A stretch of DNA of 8,679 nucleotides from Dethiosulfovibrio sp. (GCA_028709985.1 JAQUTB010000034.1:1-8679), one strand, 5' to 3'; numbered from the stretch's first letter, positions 1 to 6,366 are shown. Numbers and translations are program-made. The notes: generated from the letters alone by a model not told the origin.

Positions 1-138
1 CGAGGGGAAGGCTCCATGGGCCAGATAGAGATAAACGCACGGTAAAAAGGTGAGGGCTGCCGTTACCAAAACGGTGAAACGGCCTATCCTGATAGCAGGG
101 CCTCTCCACAGGGAATCAAATCCGGTTTTATCGCTCAT
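1..138 (-). CDS. Membrane protein partner of DUF5058, N-terminal fragment
   Basis: Only the first 46 codons are inside the window; the gene continues off the left edge. Translation from the ATG gives a start MSDKTGFDSLWRGPAIRIG, then a hydrophobic stretch from about residue 20 to 41 that should be a first membrane span. An AGGAGG-type ribosome binding site (GGAGGC on the minus strand, 146-151) lies 7 bases before the ATG and overlaps the stop codon region of the DUF5058 gene upstream; the two genes are 12 bases apart and surely co-transcribed. I do not recognise the family from this fragment. The tight coupling suggests the two membrane proteins act together, perhaps as two subunits of one transporter, but that is inference from position only. 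Confidence 0.75.
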   Translation of the reverse strand, partial: MSDKTGFDSLWRGPAIRIGRFTVLVTAALTFLPCVYLYLAHGAFPS

Positions 139-150
139 TTTTCTAGCCTC

Positions 151-888
151 CTATACCATGACCACGGCGAAGGCCATGCCTATGAGCATAGCTATGCCGA
201 GGGTGTACTCTTTTAGCCATGTCACCCTGTTTGCGACCTTGAGCAGGATCATCATGGAGATCAGGCCCCCTATGGCTGCGTAGAGAGGTCCGCCCGCTCC
301 CTCTATCTGGGCTGACGCGGAGAGTTGCTCAATTCCCGTCTTTATGTTGCCTGCGTTGAGAAAGCCGAAGCATCCCAAGGAGGCCGCGCCGGAGAGTATC
401 GCCAACCATCTGGTGTCTCCTCCTCCGACTCTCTCCCTTAAAGCCTCCAATCTGTGGGTGAACAGCCCCACAAACAGGAGCCACCCAATGCCGTTTATGG
501 TCATGGTCCACCAAGACGTCGCCAGGGCTGTGAGGTCGTAGGACGCTGACCCGAACTCGACCCCGTATGCCTGAGACCCTACCGTAGCCGCTGTGAGCTC
601 GGTCGGTGCTGCCCCGATTATAGACAGCCTGAGCCAGGTTATCGGTGCTCCGACCACCGACATCATCCCTACCATTACGATGAATACCGCTATGGAAGGG
701 CCTATGGCTGAGATGGTCCCAGATCTGAGCCCTTTGACGCACAGATCCCTAGAAAAGCCGATTTCGTCAGCCGTTTTAAAGGCTAACCGAATGTACAATA
801 AAGACTGAACCAGGGCTATTAGTACTATAAGCACGGCTATCGCCCACACTACGCCGCTGTTGGCTATCCTTAGAACTTCCGCTGGCAA
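151..888 (-). CDS. DUF5058-family multi-spanning membrane protein
   Basis: A 245-residue, strongly hydrophobic protein with about six likely membrane spans (roughly residues 12-34, 60-80, 126-144, 162-178, 200-216 and 226-244). The segment around residues 60-100, with AIGPSIAVFIVMVGMM followed by WLRLSIIGAAPTELTAAT, and the later NGIGWLL and GLFTHR motifs match what I recall of the DUF5058 family, whose members have about this length. Its function is not established; a transport role is plausible because such genes tend to sit beside peptidases or catabolic genes. The start is TTG, chosen because AGGAGGAGGG lies 7 bases upstream and there is no in-frame ATG nearby. The gene follows a PucR-type regulator, separated by a terminator, and precedes a second membrane protein by 12 bases. 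PucR control of this pair is possible but unproven. Confidence 0.85.
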   Translation of the reverse strand: MPAEVLRIANSGVVWAIAVLIVLIALVQSLLYIRLAFKTADEIGFSRDLCVKGLRSGTISAIGPSIAVFIVMVGMMSVVGAPITWLRLSIIGAAPTELTAATVGSQAYGVEFGSASYDLTALATSWWTMTINGIGWLLFVGLFTHRLEALRERVGGGDTRWLAILSGAASLGCFGFLNAGNIKTGIEQLSASAQIEGAGGPLYAAIGGLISMMILLKVANRVTWLKEYTLGIAMLIGMAFAVVMV

Positions 889-895
889 GATGAAT

Positions 896-905
896 CCCTC
901 CTCCT
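896..905 (-). promoter_or_regulatory. Ribosome binding site fixing a TTG start for DUF5058
   Basis: The minus strand reads AGGAGGAGGG, nearly the full anti-Shine-Dalgarno complement, with 7 bases to the TTG at 886-888. No ATG or GTG lies in frame between them, so this site decides the unusual start. Confidence 0.75.
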
Positions 906-941
906 ATTTTTATCCAGATCCCCTAGAACCCTCCGGATGTC

Positions 942-969
942 CATATGATAGGGTTCAATATGATAAGGG
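942..969. repeat. Paired direct repeat in DUF5058 leader, possible operator
   Basis: Two near copies stand side by side: CATATGATAGGG (942-953) and CAATATGATAAGGG (956-969). The shared core ATATGATA recurs at 943-950 and 958-965, a 15-base period, about one and a half helical turns. They lie between the PucR terminator and the DUF5058 ribosome binding site, where promoter and operator elements of the DUF5058 gene must be. On the minus strand each copy contains TATCAT, which also resembles a -10 box, but I found no convincing -35 at the right distance. A regulator-binding site, perhaps for the adjacent PucR protein, is the likeliest reading; chance similarity in AT-rich leader DNA is the alternative. 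Confidence 0.4.
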
Positions 970-988
970 TCATCCTATATAAAGGACG

Positions 989-1038
989 AAAAAAAGCCTA
1001 TATTTAGAGCTTAATTGGCTAAGCTTCAAATATAGGCT
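989..1038 (-). terminator. Long-stem Rho-independent terminator of the PucR gene
   Basis: Perfect 11-base arms AGCCTATATTT (995-1005) and AAATATAGGCT (1028-1038) continue inwards, after one mismatch, with seven more pairs including one G-U (1007-1013 with 1020-1026), leaving a six-base loop. On the minus strand the hairpin is followed directly by a run of seven T (989-995). It begins 22 bases after the PucR stop codon. There is no T run on the plus-strand side, so it works in one direction. A smaller inverted repeat (GGAATATT 1040-1047, AATATTCC 1063-1070) straddles the stop codon just before it. Confidence 0.9.
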
Positions 1039-1060
1039 GGGAATATTTAGTTCCTTGGGG

Positions 1061-2677
1061 TCAATATTCCTCAAGGTCTTGGTTCATGAGGTACAGCTTT
1101 AGCGATAGAGCCAGGTTCAGCCTTTGCTCGCTGTCCTCGGGGTCAAACTCAAGGAGGTCGCATATCTTGGCGTAGCGGTATTTCAGTGTGCTGTAGTGGA
1201 CGGAGAGGTCCTTGGCCGCCGCCTTCATCTGCCAGTTGTTTCTGACCATGGCTTTGAGGGTCCTTAGTAACTCCGATTTTCGCCTCTTGTCGTGGTCTAT
1301 TATCGGCCCGATGTACTCCCTGTAGAAGGAATGTCCTGTGTCGGTGTCGTACAGGGAGCCAAGTAGCTTGTAGGCTCCTAAATCCTTCCAAAAAACCACT
1401 CTGTTGCCGCCTGCGGCAGCTCTGACAGTCTCGAGGGCTTTTCTCGCCTCGTCGTAGCTATGGTGGCACTCGAAGACGCTGTCCTTTTGACTTCCGATAC
1501 CTATGGTTACGGTAAAGTGGGTGTCTTCCTTGATGGAGGCCTGAATATCCCTAAAGAGCGGTATGGTTTTGGCCTTAAATGCTGGAAACCCTTCCTCCGT
1601 TGGCAGTATGAACGAAATGGAGTCGCTCATCTCCGTGTAGGGCACCGATTCGAACAGGCCATGGACGTGATTTTTGCAGATGCAGTATATCCGCTTTTTA
1701 GTGCTCTCCAGCATGGGAAGAAAATCCCTCTCCCTGGACCTACTCTCGAACTGGTGTTTGTAGTTGTCTATATCCATTACGACTACGCAGTGGGATCCTT
1801 GAAGGTCCCATCCGAACATCTTCGCCCTGTTCCACACCTCCCCCTCGAACCTGAGGTTATGTATGAGGATGTCCTGGACGAACTCGTTGCGGTATCGGCT
1901 CTCCGCCTGGATCTCCGCTATGCGTCTTTGCATGTAAAGCAGTATGGCACCCTTTGCCTGGGTGACTGGTATCTCGCAGTTTCTCTCGGCCAGATCCTCC
2001 GGTTTGCAGTCGAAAAGGAGATACCCGTAGACCTTGCCGTTTAGGGATATAGAGTCGGATGTCCCGGACGAGAGCAGGTCTCTCAGTGGAGTGGAGTCGA
2101 ACCTAGACTGTAACGACTGGGTTTCGCCGAAGAAGTATCTTTCCCCTGTGAGGGTGTCCACGAACGCGAAGGGTTTGTGGGTGAAGTCCTGTAGGTTCTC
2201 CAGTATGGTCTTAAGGTCCGCTCCGTTTACCGACAGGTTGAAGAAGGAGTGACGGACCGTCTCTGAGTAGCGGAGAAGCCTGGCCTGTCTGTTGACTATC
2301 TCCGACAGAACCGGATGGATTATGTCGGCGAACGCAAAGTGGTTGGGGACGTGGATCAGAGGTATCGATGAGGATTCAGCCAGATCTATAACGTTTTGGG
2401 GAACCTCTTTTATGTATCTATCGGTCTTTATTCCAAGGCCCGCCGCCCCTATCGCAGCCAGGCTTTTTATCAGGTCCATCAAGAGCTCGGGTGAGTCTTT
2501 AAAAATATAGCCGGAACTTACGATGAGATCTCCTTCCCTGACCCATGAACAAGCGTCAGGCGCGTCCAGGACCGTCACGCTACTCACCTGTCTGGATCCT
2601 ATGCAATCGGCTCCCGCTATGACCCTGAGCCCCTTCATGGACGGCAGATCCAGGATCTCTTGAATTGTCATGCTCAA
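1061..2677 (-). CDS. PucR-family transcriptional regulator
   Basis: A 538-residue cytoplasmic DNA-binding protein with the three-part PucR architecture. Residues 1-125 form the N-terminal PucR ligand-sensing domain (MTIQEILDLPSMKGLRVIAG, then the WVREGDLIVSSGYIF segment). The middle, about 145-425, has the poorly conserved sensor and GGDEF-like region of the family, with no intact GGDEF motif and so no expected cyclase activity. Residues 467-530 form the C-terminal helix-turn-helix, with NWQMKAAAKDLSVHYSTLKYR matching the family's A..L.vH.NTL.YR signature. Family members control purine, amino acid or other nitrogen-compound catabolism; the ligand here cannot be read from sequence. The start is uncertain: the TTG at 2675-2677 has GGGAG (2686-2690) 8 bases away, while an in-frame ATG two codons later (2669-2671) has 14 bases and matches the usual family N-terminus. 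The gene begins 20 bases after the encapsulin terminator. Confidence 0.93.
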   Translation of the reverse strand: MSMTIQEILDLPSMKGLRVIAGADCIGSRQVSSVTVLDAPDACSWVREGDLIVSSGYIFKDSPELLMDLIKSLAAIGAAGLGIKTDRYIKEVPQNVIDLAESSSIPLIHVPNHFAFADIIHPVLSEIVNRQARLLRYSETVRHSFFNLSVNGADLKTILENLQDFTHKPFAFVDTLTGERYFFGETQSLQSRFDSTPLRDLLSSGTSDSISLNGKVYGYLLFDCKPEDLAERNCEIPVTQAKGAILLYMQRRIAEIQAESRYRNEFVQDILIHNLRFEGEVWNRAKMFGWDLQGSHCVVVMDIDNYKHQFESRSRERDFLPMLESTKKRIYCICKNHVHGLFESVPYTEMSDSISFILPTEEGFPAFKAKTIPLFRDIQASIKEDTHFTVTIGIGSQKDSVFECHHSYDEARKALETVRAAAGGNRVVFWKDLGAYKLLGSLYDTDTGHSFYREYIGPIIDHDKRRKSELLRTLKAMVRNNWQMKAAAKDLSVHYSTLKYRYAKICDLLEFDPEDSEQRLNLALSLKLYLMNQDLEEY

Positions 2678-2696
2678 TCGAGATACTCCCTTTCCG

Positions 2697-2734
2697 AAAA
2701 TAGCAGGGAGGAAGCGAGAACGCTTCCTCCCTGC
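2697..2734 (-). terminator. Rho-independent terminator after the encapsulin gene
   Basis: A perfect 14-base stem, GCAGGGAGGAAGCG (2703-2716) with CGCTTCCTCCCTGC (2721-2734), closes a four-base loop. On the minus strand it is followed by TATTTT (2697-2702), a short U tract, so it should terminate the ferritin/encapsulin transcript 19 bases after the stop codon. The stem also contains GGAGG-like sequence that would be hidden when folded. The weaker T tract means some read-through into the PucR gene is possible. Confidence 0.85.
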
Positions 2735-2752
2735 CGGTGTGACAGCCTTTGT

Positions 2753-3547
2753 CTACAGAGCTAAGGGAACTATGACCTCTGGTCCCGAAACCGAGAACGT
2801 GAAGGACTCGGTCAGGAAAAGGTCCACCATGCCCTGGGATGTTCCGGAGTAGCCTATGGATATGTCCTGCCCCAAAACAAGCTCCATGTCACCGCCTCTT
2901 GTGGAGACCAAGAACGACCTGTCAACCATGGGGGATAGTACCACCTTGTCCGTCAGAGCCTCAAGACGTTTCTTGAGAGGATAGCCCTTGGAGACGGTCA
3001 TTATCCTCTTCCAGAGCTCTTTTTGACATACCAGGCAGTATGGACCGTCCACCGACCGATCCTTGAGCGTCATGGCGGCTTGGACTATGGCCTGAACCAA
3101 GCCCTCGTCGTCGTCAGGAACAGCCACTGCATCACCCTCCGATGCTCCGGCCATCCCGACCATGCACCCAGAGTCCATGCCGGTGTATATGGCTCTCTCC
3201 TCGAACAAGGCTAGCTTCCTGGCCGCTTCCTCAAGGGCGGAGAGATCGGTGGTCTTGCTGCCTCTGCTTATATCGTCAAGGTCCCATCTGCTGATCGAGA
3301 AGGGTACTCTGACCTCGACCAGGGGCTGTATCTGGCGTATGCCGTGCTCTGTTCCCTCCACGAAGGGAGAGTCGGATACGGAAAGACGTCCTATGGGCCA
3401 TCCGTGGAAGTCCCATCCGAAAGGGCCTTTGACGTCAACGACTCGCCTCGCCGAGAGGCTGCCTTTGAGGACGTTTCTGGCCTGATCGTCTATCTCATCC
3501 CAGGCCTCCTGGGTTATAGGGGCTAAAGAGCGTTTCAGAAGATCCAT
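2753..3547 (-). CDS. enc: Family 1 encapsulin shell protein
   Basis: A 264-residue protein with the HK97-like fold of encapsulin shells; the length equals that of the Thermotoga maritima shell protein. Recognisable landmarks run the full length: the start MDLLKRSLAPITQEAWDEID (TmEnc has [20 protein letters not shown]), VDVKGPFGWDF at 37-47, WDLDDISRG at 88-96, the DGPYCLV strand, YPLKKRLEAL, STRGGDMELVLGQDISIGY and the terminal LFLTESFTFSVSGPE. Trp88 aligns with the residue that stacks against flavin in the T. maritima shell, so flavin binding is possible but not shown. Copies should assemble into a closed icosahedral compartment that takes in cargo bearing a short C-terminal peptide. The cargo gene lies 27 bases upstream in the same transcript. 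A strong GGGAGGG ribosome binding site (3554-3560) lies 6 bases before the ATG, which suits the high copy number a shell needs. Confidence 0.97.
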   Translation of the reverse strand: MDLLKRSLAPITQEAWDEIDDQARNVLKGSLSARRVVDVKGPFGWDFHGWPIGRLSVSDSPFVEGTEHGIRQIQPLVEVRVPFSISRWDLDDISRGSKTTDLSALEEAARKLALFEERAIYTGMDSGCMVGMAGASEGDAVAVPDDDEGLVQAIVQAAMTLKDRSVDGPYCLVCQKELWKRIMTVSKGYPLKKRLEALTDKVVLSPMVDRSFLVSTRGGDMELVLGQDISIGYSGTSQGMVDLFLTESFTFSVSGPEVIVPLAL

Positions 3548-3574
3548 GTTTTTCCCTCCCTCTTTATCCTAGTC

Positions 3575-3925
3575 CTAGCCAAGCTTACCCAGCCCCAGGC
3601 TGGATCCAGCGGAGCCGGAGGTCTCAGAACCTGCACTGCCTTCTTCAAGTGCGGTGATATCTCCCTCGGTGAAAAGATAGTCCTTCAGCTCATCGTCCCA
3701 CTTATCCATGTTGCGACGAAGCCACTCGATGGTCATGCAGGCGTGCTCGATCTCCTCGTCCCTGTTGTGGGCCATGATGGACCTGAGTTGAGGGTCGGTG
3801 GACGTGGCAACTCTCTGGTTGTAGTAGTCCACCGCTTCCAGTTCCTCCCTGAGGCTGGAGATAGCCCGGGAGATCTCCCTGGTCTTATCGTCCAGCGCGT
3901 CATAGGGCTCAAAGTAACCTGCCAT
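3575..3925 (-). CDS. encFtn: Encapsulated ferritin-like protein (encapsulin cargo)
   Basis: A 116-residue two-helix ferroxidase of the encapsulated-ferritin family. It oxidises Fe(II) at a site made between two monomers, and delivers mineral inside the encapsulin shell because an open ferritin ring cannot store iron itself. The core EELEAVDYYNQR, ASTDP-like STDPQLR, AHNRDEEIEHA and TIEWLRRN closely follow the Rhodospirillum rubrum protein. Glu27, Glu28, Glu30, Glu58 and His61 occupy the positions of the metal ligands Glu31, Glu32, Glu34, Glu62 and His65 there, so the site looks intact. From about residue 93 a Gly/Ser/Glu-rich linker leads to the cargo-loading tail SSLGLGKLG. AGGAGG at 3933-3938 lies 7 bases before the ATG. 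It precedes the shell gene by 27 bases, so cargo and shell are co-transcribed. Confidence 0.96.
   Translation of the reverse strand: MAGYFEPYDALDDKTREISRAISSLREELEAVDYYNQRVATSTDPQLRSIMAHNRDEEIEHACMTIEWLRRNMDKWDDELKDYLFTEGDITALEEGSAGSETSGSAGSSLGLGKLG
3578..3604 (-). other. Cargo-loading peptide of EncFtn
   Basis: These codons give the last nine residues SSLGLGKLG. The SLGxGxL pattern is the known targeting peptide of family 1 encapsulin cargo, which binds a pocket on the inner shell wall. The flexible Gly/Ser linker before it (about residues 96-107) fits tethering. Confidence 0.88.
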
Positions 3926-3955
3926 AATCCCGCCTCCTCTGGTATGTTTTTATAC

Positions 3956-6190
3956 TCACCTGTTTACTATATCATCGGCAAGGGCACTGTCAAGCCGATC
4001 ATTCATCCTGACGGCGTTGAACCCCATATCCTTGGCTTTTTCGAGCTGTTCAACCGATTTTGCTCCGGTCATGACAGTCTCCACTCCCATCTCCTCTGCC
4101 AATCTTAACATAGCGGATACCAGGTACTCCGATGAGTTGCCCTGTGCCGTGGCTAGGGCCTCCTCCGGTATCTTCACCGAGCTTAGCCCCAAAGACCTGA
4201 TCGTCTCAAAAGGCACATAATGACGGCCGAACTCCCTTAGAGAGATGGATACTCCACATGATTTTAGCCTTTTCATCATCATGACGCATCTGTCCCTGTG
4301 TTCCTCGAGACATCGGACGTCGAAGGACAGCTCCAACTTGGATGGGTCGAAGCCTTCGTCCCTTATTATGCCCGATAAAGCTAGCGGGAGTCCCTCGTTC
4401 CAGACGTGCCAAACCGAGAGATCCAGGGACAGGGGGCTTTTCCTCCCATCCTTTAGGGCCTTTCTAAGTATCATCATGTCTATGGCTGCTGCTGTGCCGT
4501 TGGACCTGGACCTGGAGAGAAGGTCTATTGGGTCGATTCCCTCGCAGTCCGGTAGAATCAGGTAGGATCTGGTCCTACGGTCGCCGTCTAGATAGATCTC
4601 CCTCTCGTATCTGGGCTCCATCAGGCCTCTATCCAGAGCCTCTTTTATCCTGCTGTCTATCATCTCCGAGTGTGGGTCTAGACCGTCCAGGGCTGGGTCG
4701 TAACGCTCCAGCCCACTTCTGCCTTTTTTAGCCCGGTACATTGCTGCGTCGGCTGCGTCGAATAGGGCAACCCTGTCCTGGCTGTCTTGGGGGAACAGGG
4801 CCAGGCCGATGCTTGCCGATATCTGTAAGGACGAGTTGCCCACGTGGAAGGGCTGTAGCAGTACTCCCCTGATCCTCCTGCATATGGCCATCGCCTCGTC
4901 CTCTTGGATTCCCTCCACTACCAGGGAGAACTCGTCCCCGCCTATTCTAGCTATGGTGTAGTTCTCGCCTGCCAGGGAGTTGAACCTGTCTCCAACCTGC
5001 CTCAAAAGGGCGTCTCCAACCGAATGACCGAGGGAATCGTTGACGCCTTTGAACCCGTCCAGGTCGATCATTATAAGGGCTATCCTCCTGCCGGTTATCT
5101 CCGCGGAGGATACGGCATCCTGAAGCCTGCTGTCCAGCATCCTCCTGTTGGCCAGTCCCGTGAGAGGATCCTGGAGGGACTCGATCCTGTGGATCTCGCC
5201 CTGTCTCTTTAGAGCGTTCAACAGTTCGTTGAACGCACGACACAGGTCCCCTATCTCGTCGTCCACCGAATCCCTCAGCTGTGTAGGGGTCTCCACGTTT
5301 ATCTGCCTTTTTAGGAACTCTATGCGATTTATGAAATTTCGAGTCAGCCACGAATACGTCATCAGACCGATCATCGTTCCCGATAGTATCAGGGCTAGGA
5401 CGCTCAGGTGTAGGATTCTATCTCCCTCCGCTATTATCGTCGCGGGTCTTGTCATCGTTATTATCGTTGGCTCGATGGATTGGAGAGAGGGAAGTTCCTC
5501 GCTTATCAAGGTGTTTCCCGCAAATATGGTTAAAGCTCGGAGGGGTCTGTCCGATCTTGACGTGAGTTTTATCTGCCCGGAGGGGCCGAACCATCGGCTG
5601 TCGGGGCGGGACGCCAGGATAAACCATCCGGCGGAGGGTCCTGATTTATCGTTTTTGAGCACACAGCAGACCGTAAGGGCGACGGTGATGCCCTCCGACA
5701 TGGTTGTGTATCCCGATAGTATCTCGTCCTCCTTGATGGGGTTTTGTTGGACTATCCTCTGGAGGATCAGTCCTTGCTCCTCCGTCAGAGGAAGCAACAT
5801 CGGGGCTCTGCTTCCAAGTCTGGCGCTCCACCTTATTGATCGGTCCTGGCCTATTATGGCGGCGAAGTACAGTCCGTTTTCCCATAGCAACTCAGGAGGG
5901 ACGTGCTCCTTAAGGTAGTTTGGGTCCCCCTCCGTCAGAAAACAGTAGGACGCATCCCACCAGGCCCAGTCGGAGTTGAGTCTCTCCTGGGCTCTCATGG
6001 TGTTCCTGGCGGAGGCTAGGGAGCTCTCAAACGCCTCTTTCGTGATACGTTCCTCCATATCGCTGAACCTGACTGGGAGGAACCCGGCTATCAAAAGCAC
6101 CGCCACCAGCACCAAGCCGGCGGTGGAGGTGAATATCAAAGATCTCGTCTGGTGTCGTAACCTCACTGGCAACAGCTCTTTCCCTGACAT
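3956..6190 (-). CDS. Membrane receptor diguanylate cyclase with degenerate EAL domain
   Basis: A 744-residue inner-membrane signalling protein. Order: membrane span 18-40; an outside sensor domain about 45-258 that resembles CHASE4 (NSDWAWWDASYCFL, then the LWENGLYFA segment); membrane span 261-282; a HAMP-like linker 283-330; GGDEF domain 338-497; EAL-like domain 510-740. The cyclase motif GGDEF is intact at 417-421 and Asp376 of MIDLDGF is the expected metal ligand, so it should make cyclic di-GMP. The inhibitory RxxD site is absent (Gly408 and Tyr411 hold its ends). The EAL-like part lacks the EAL motif, the DDFGTGYSS loop reads REFGRHYVP and VAEGVE reads VMTGAK, so it should not cleave cyclic di-GMP. 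The ATG at 6190 has no clear ribosome binding site; a TTG at 6170-6172 has AGGGA 8 bases away. The ferritin gene starts 30 bases downstream of its stop codon. Confidence 0.92.
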   Translation of the reverse strand: MSGKELLPVRLRHQTRSLIFTSTAGLVLVAVLLIAGFLPVRFSDMEERITKEAFESSLASARNTMRAQERLNSDWAWWDASYCFLTEGDPNYLKEHVPPELLWENGLYFAAIIGQDRSIRWSARLGSRAPMLLPLTEEQGLILQRIVQQNPIKEDEILSGYTTMSEGITVALTVCCVLKNDKSGPSAGWFILASRPDSRWFGPSGQIKLTSRSDRPLRALTIFAGNTLISEELPSLQSIEPTIITMTRPATIIAEGDRILHLSVLALILSGTMIGLMTYSWLTRNFINRIEFLKRQINVETPTQLRDSVDDEIGDLCRAFNELLNALKRQGEIHRIESLQDPLTGLANRRMLDSRLQDAVSSAEITGRRIALIMIDLDGFKGVNDSLGHSVGDALLRQVGDRFNSLAGENYTIARIGGDEFSLVVEGIQEDEAMAICRRIRGVLLQPFHVGNSSLQISASIGLALFPQDSQDRVALFDAADAAMYRAKKGRSGLERYDPALDGLDPHSEMIDSRIKEALDRGLMEPRYEREIYLDGDRRTRSYLILPDCEGIDPIDLLSRSRSNGTAAAIDMMILRKALKDGRKSPLSLDLSVWHVWNEGLPLALSGIIRDEGFDPSKLELSFDVRCLEEHRDRCVMMMKRLKSCGVSISLREFGRHYVPFETIRSLGLSSVKIPEEALATAQGNSSEYLVSAMLRLAEEMGVETVMTGAKSVEQLEKAKDMGFNAVRMNDRLDSALADDIVNR
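3966..3993 (-). promoter_or_regulatory. Embedded promoter for the EncFtn-encapsulin operon
   Basis: On the minus strand a perfect -35 TTGACA (3988-3993) stands 16 bases before a -10 TATAGT (3966-3971), which is preceded by TGA, an extended -10. It lies inside the last codons of the GGDEF gene (the LDSALADDIVNR end), so transcription should start near 3959-3960, leaving a leader of about 35 bases to the ferritin ATG. A small inverted repeat GTAT-N6-ATAC (3942-3955) just downstream of the start point could be an operator. I saw no good match to a Fur box. The coding function limits base choice, so chance cannot be excluded, but the fit is unusually good. Confidence 0.7.
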
Positions 6191-6210
6191 CTATTTTTTA
6201 AGGCTAAATT

Positions 6211-6239
6211 ACCATAGCAGAAAAGGGTTGGCCCGTAAA
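6211..6239 (-). promoter_or_regulatory. Candidate promoter of the GGDEF gene
   Basis: The minus strand has TTTACG (6234-6239) and TATGGT (6211-6216) with a 17-base spacer, each four of six to consensus, and TGC directly before the -10 as an extended element. The start point would be near 6204, giving a leader of only about 14 bases to the ATG at 6190, or about 32 to the alternative TTG. This is the best candidate in the divergent gap. Confidence 0.4.
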
Positions 6240-6308
6240 GCGGGGAAAAAACATCATATTTGAGGCTCTGTTGTAACTGACGATGTAGCGAAAAATGTCT
6301 GAAATGTG

Positions 6309-6314
6309 TATAGT
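6309..6314 (+). promoter_or_regulatory. Possible -10 box of the CheW gene
   Basis: TATAGT lies 52 bases before the CheW start codon on the plus strand. The -35 position at a 17-base spacing reads TAGCGA, only three of six to consensus, so an activator or another sigma factor may be needed, or the true promoter lies elsewhere in 6191-6340. The rest of this 176-base divergent gap shows nothing else I can name. Confidence 0.25.
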
Positions 6315-6352
6315 GGAATCACGATGGTTTTTTTCTCATGTCGAGATCATAA

Positions 6353-6357
6353 GGGGG
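6353..6357 (+). promoter_or_regulatory. Ribosome binding site fixing the CheW start
   Basis: AAGGGGG (6351-6357) lies 9 bases before the ATG at 6367. The 24 codons that could extend the frame back to an ATG at 6295 have no ribosome binding site and encode no CheW-like sequence, so 6367 is the better start. Confidence 0.65.
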
Positions 6358-6366
6358 TCTGACGAT

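Noticed and set aside
1040..1070. Second terminator formed by GGAATATT and AATATTCC around the PucR stop codon
   Set aside because: The arms are only eight AT-rich bases with a 15-base loop and no T run directly follows; the stronger hairpin next to it explains termination.
1460..2044. Open plus-strand frame of 194 codons opposite the PucR gene
   Set aside because: It is antisense to conserved PucR coding sequence, with no family resemblance and no translation signal.
1061..2677. Cyclic di-GMP synthase activity of the PucR protein's GGDEF-like region
   Set aside because: No GGDEF or related active-site motif is present; this region is the usual non-catalytic middle of PucR regulators.
3926..3960. 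Fur box controlling the ferritin/encapsulin operon
   Set aside because: I looked for a GATAATGATAATCATTATC-like palindrome and saw only a four-base-arm repeat, too weak to call.
5148..5918. Open plus-strand frame of 256 codons opposite the GGDEF gene
   Set aside because: It lies wholly antisense to a well-supported receptor gene, has no ribosome binding site or recognisable domain, and its composition is that of a shadow frame.
6295..6366. Upstream extension of the CheW gene to an ATG at 6295
   Set aside because: The extra 24 residues do not resemble CheW, there is no ribosome binding site before 6295, and a good one lies before 6367.
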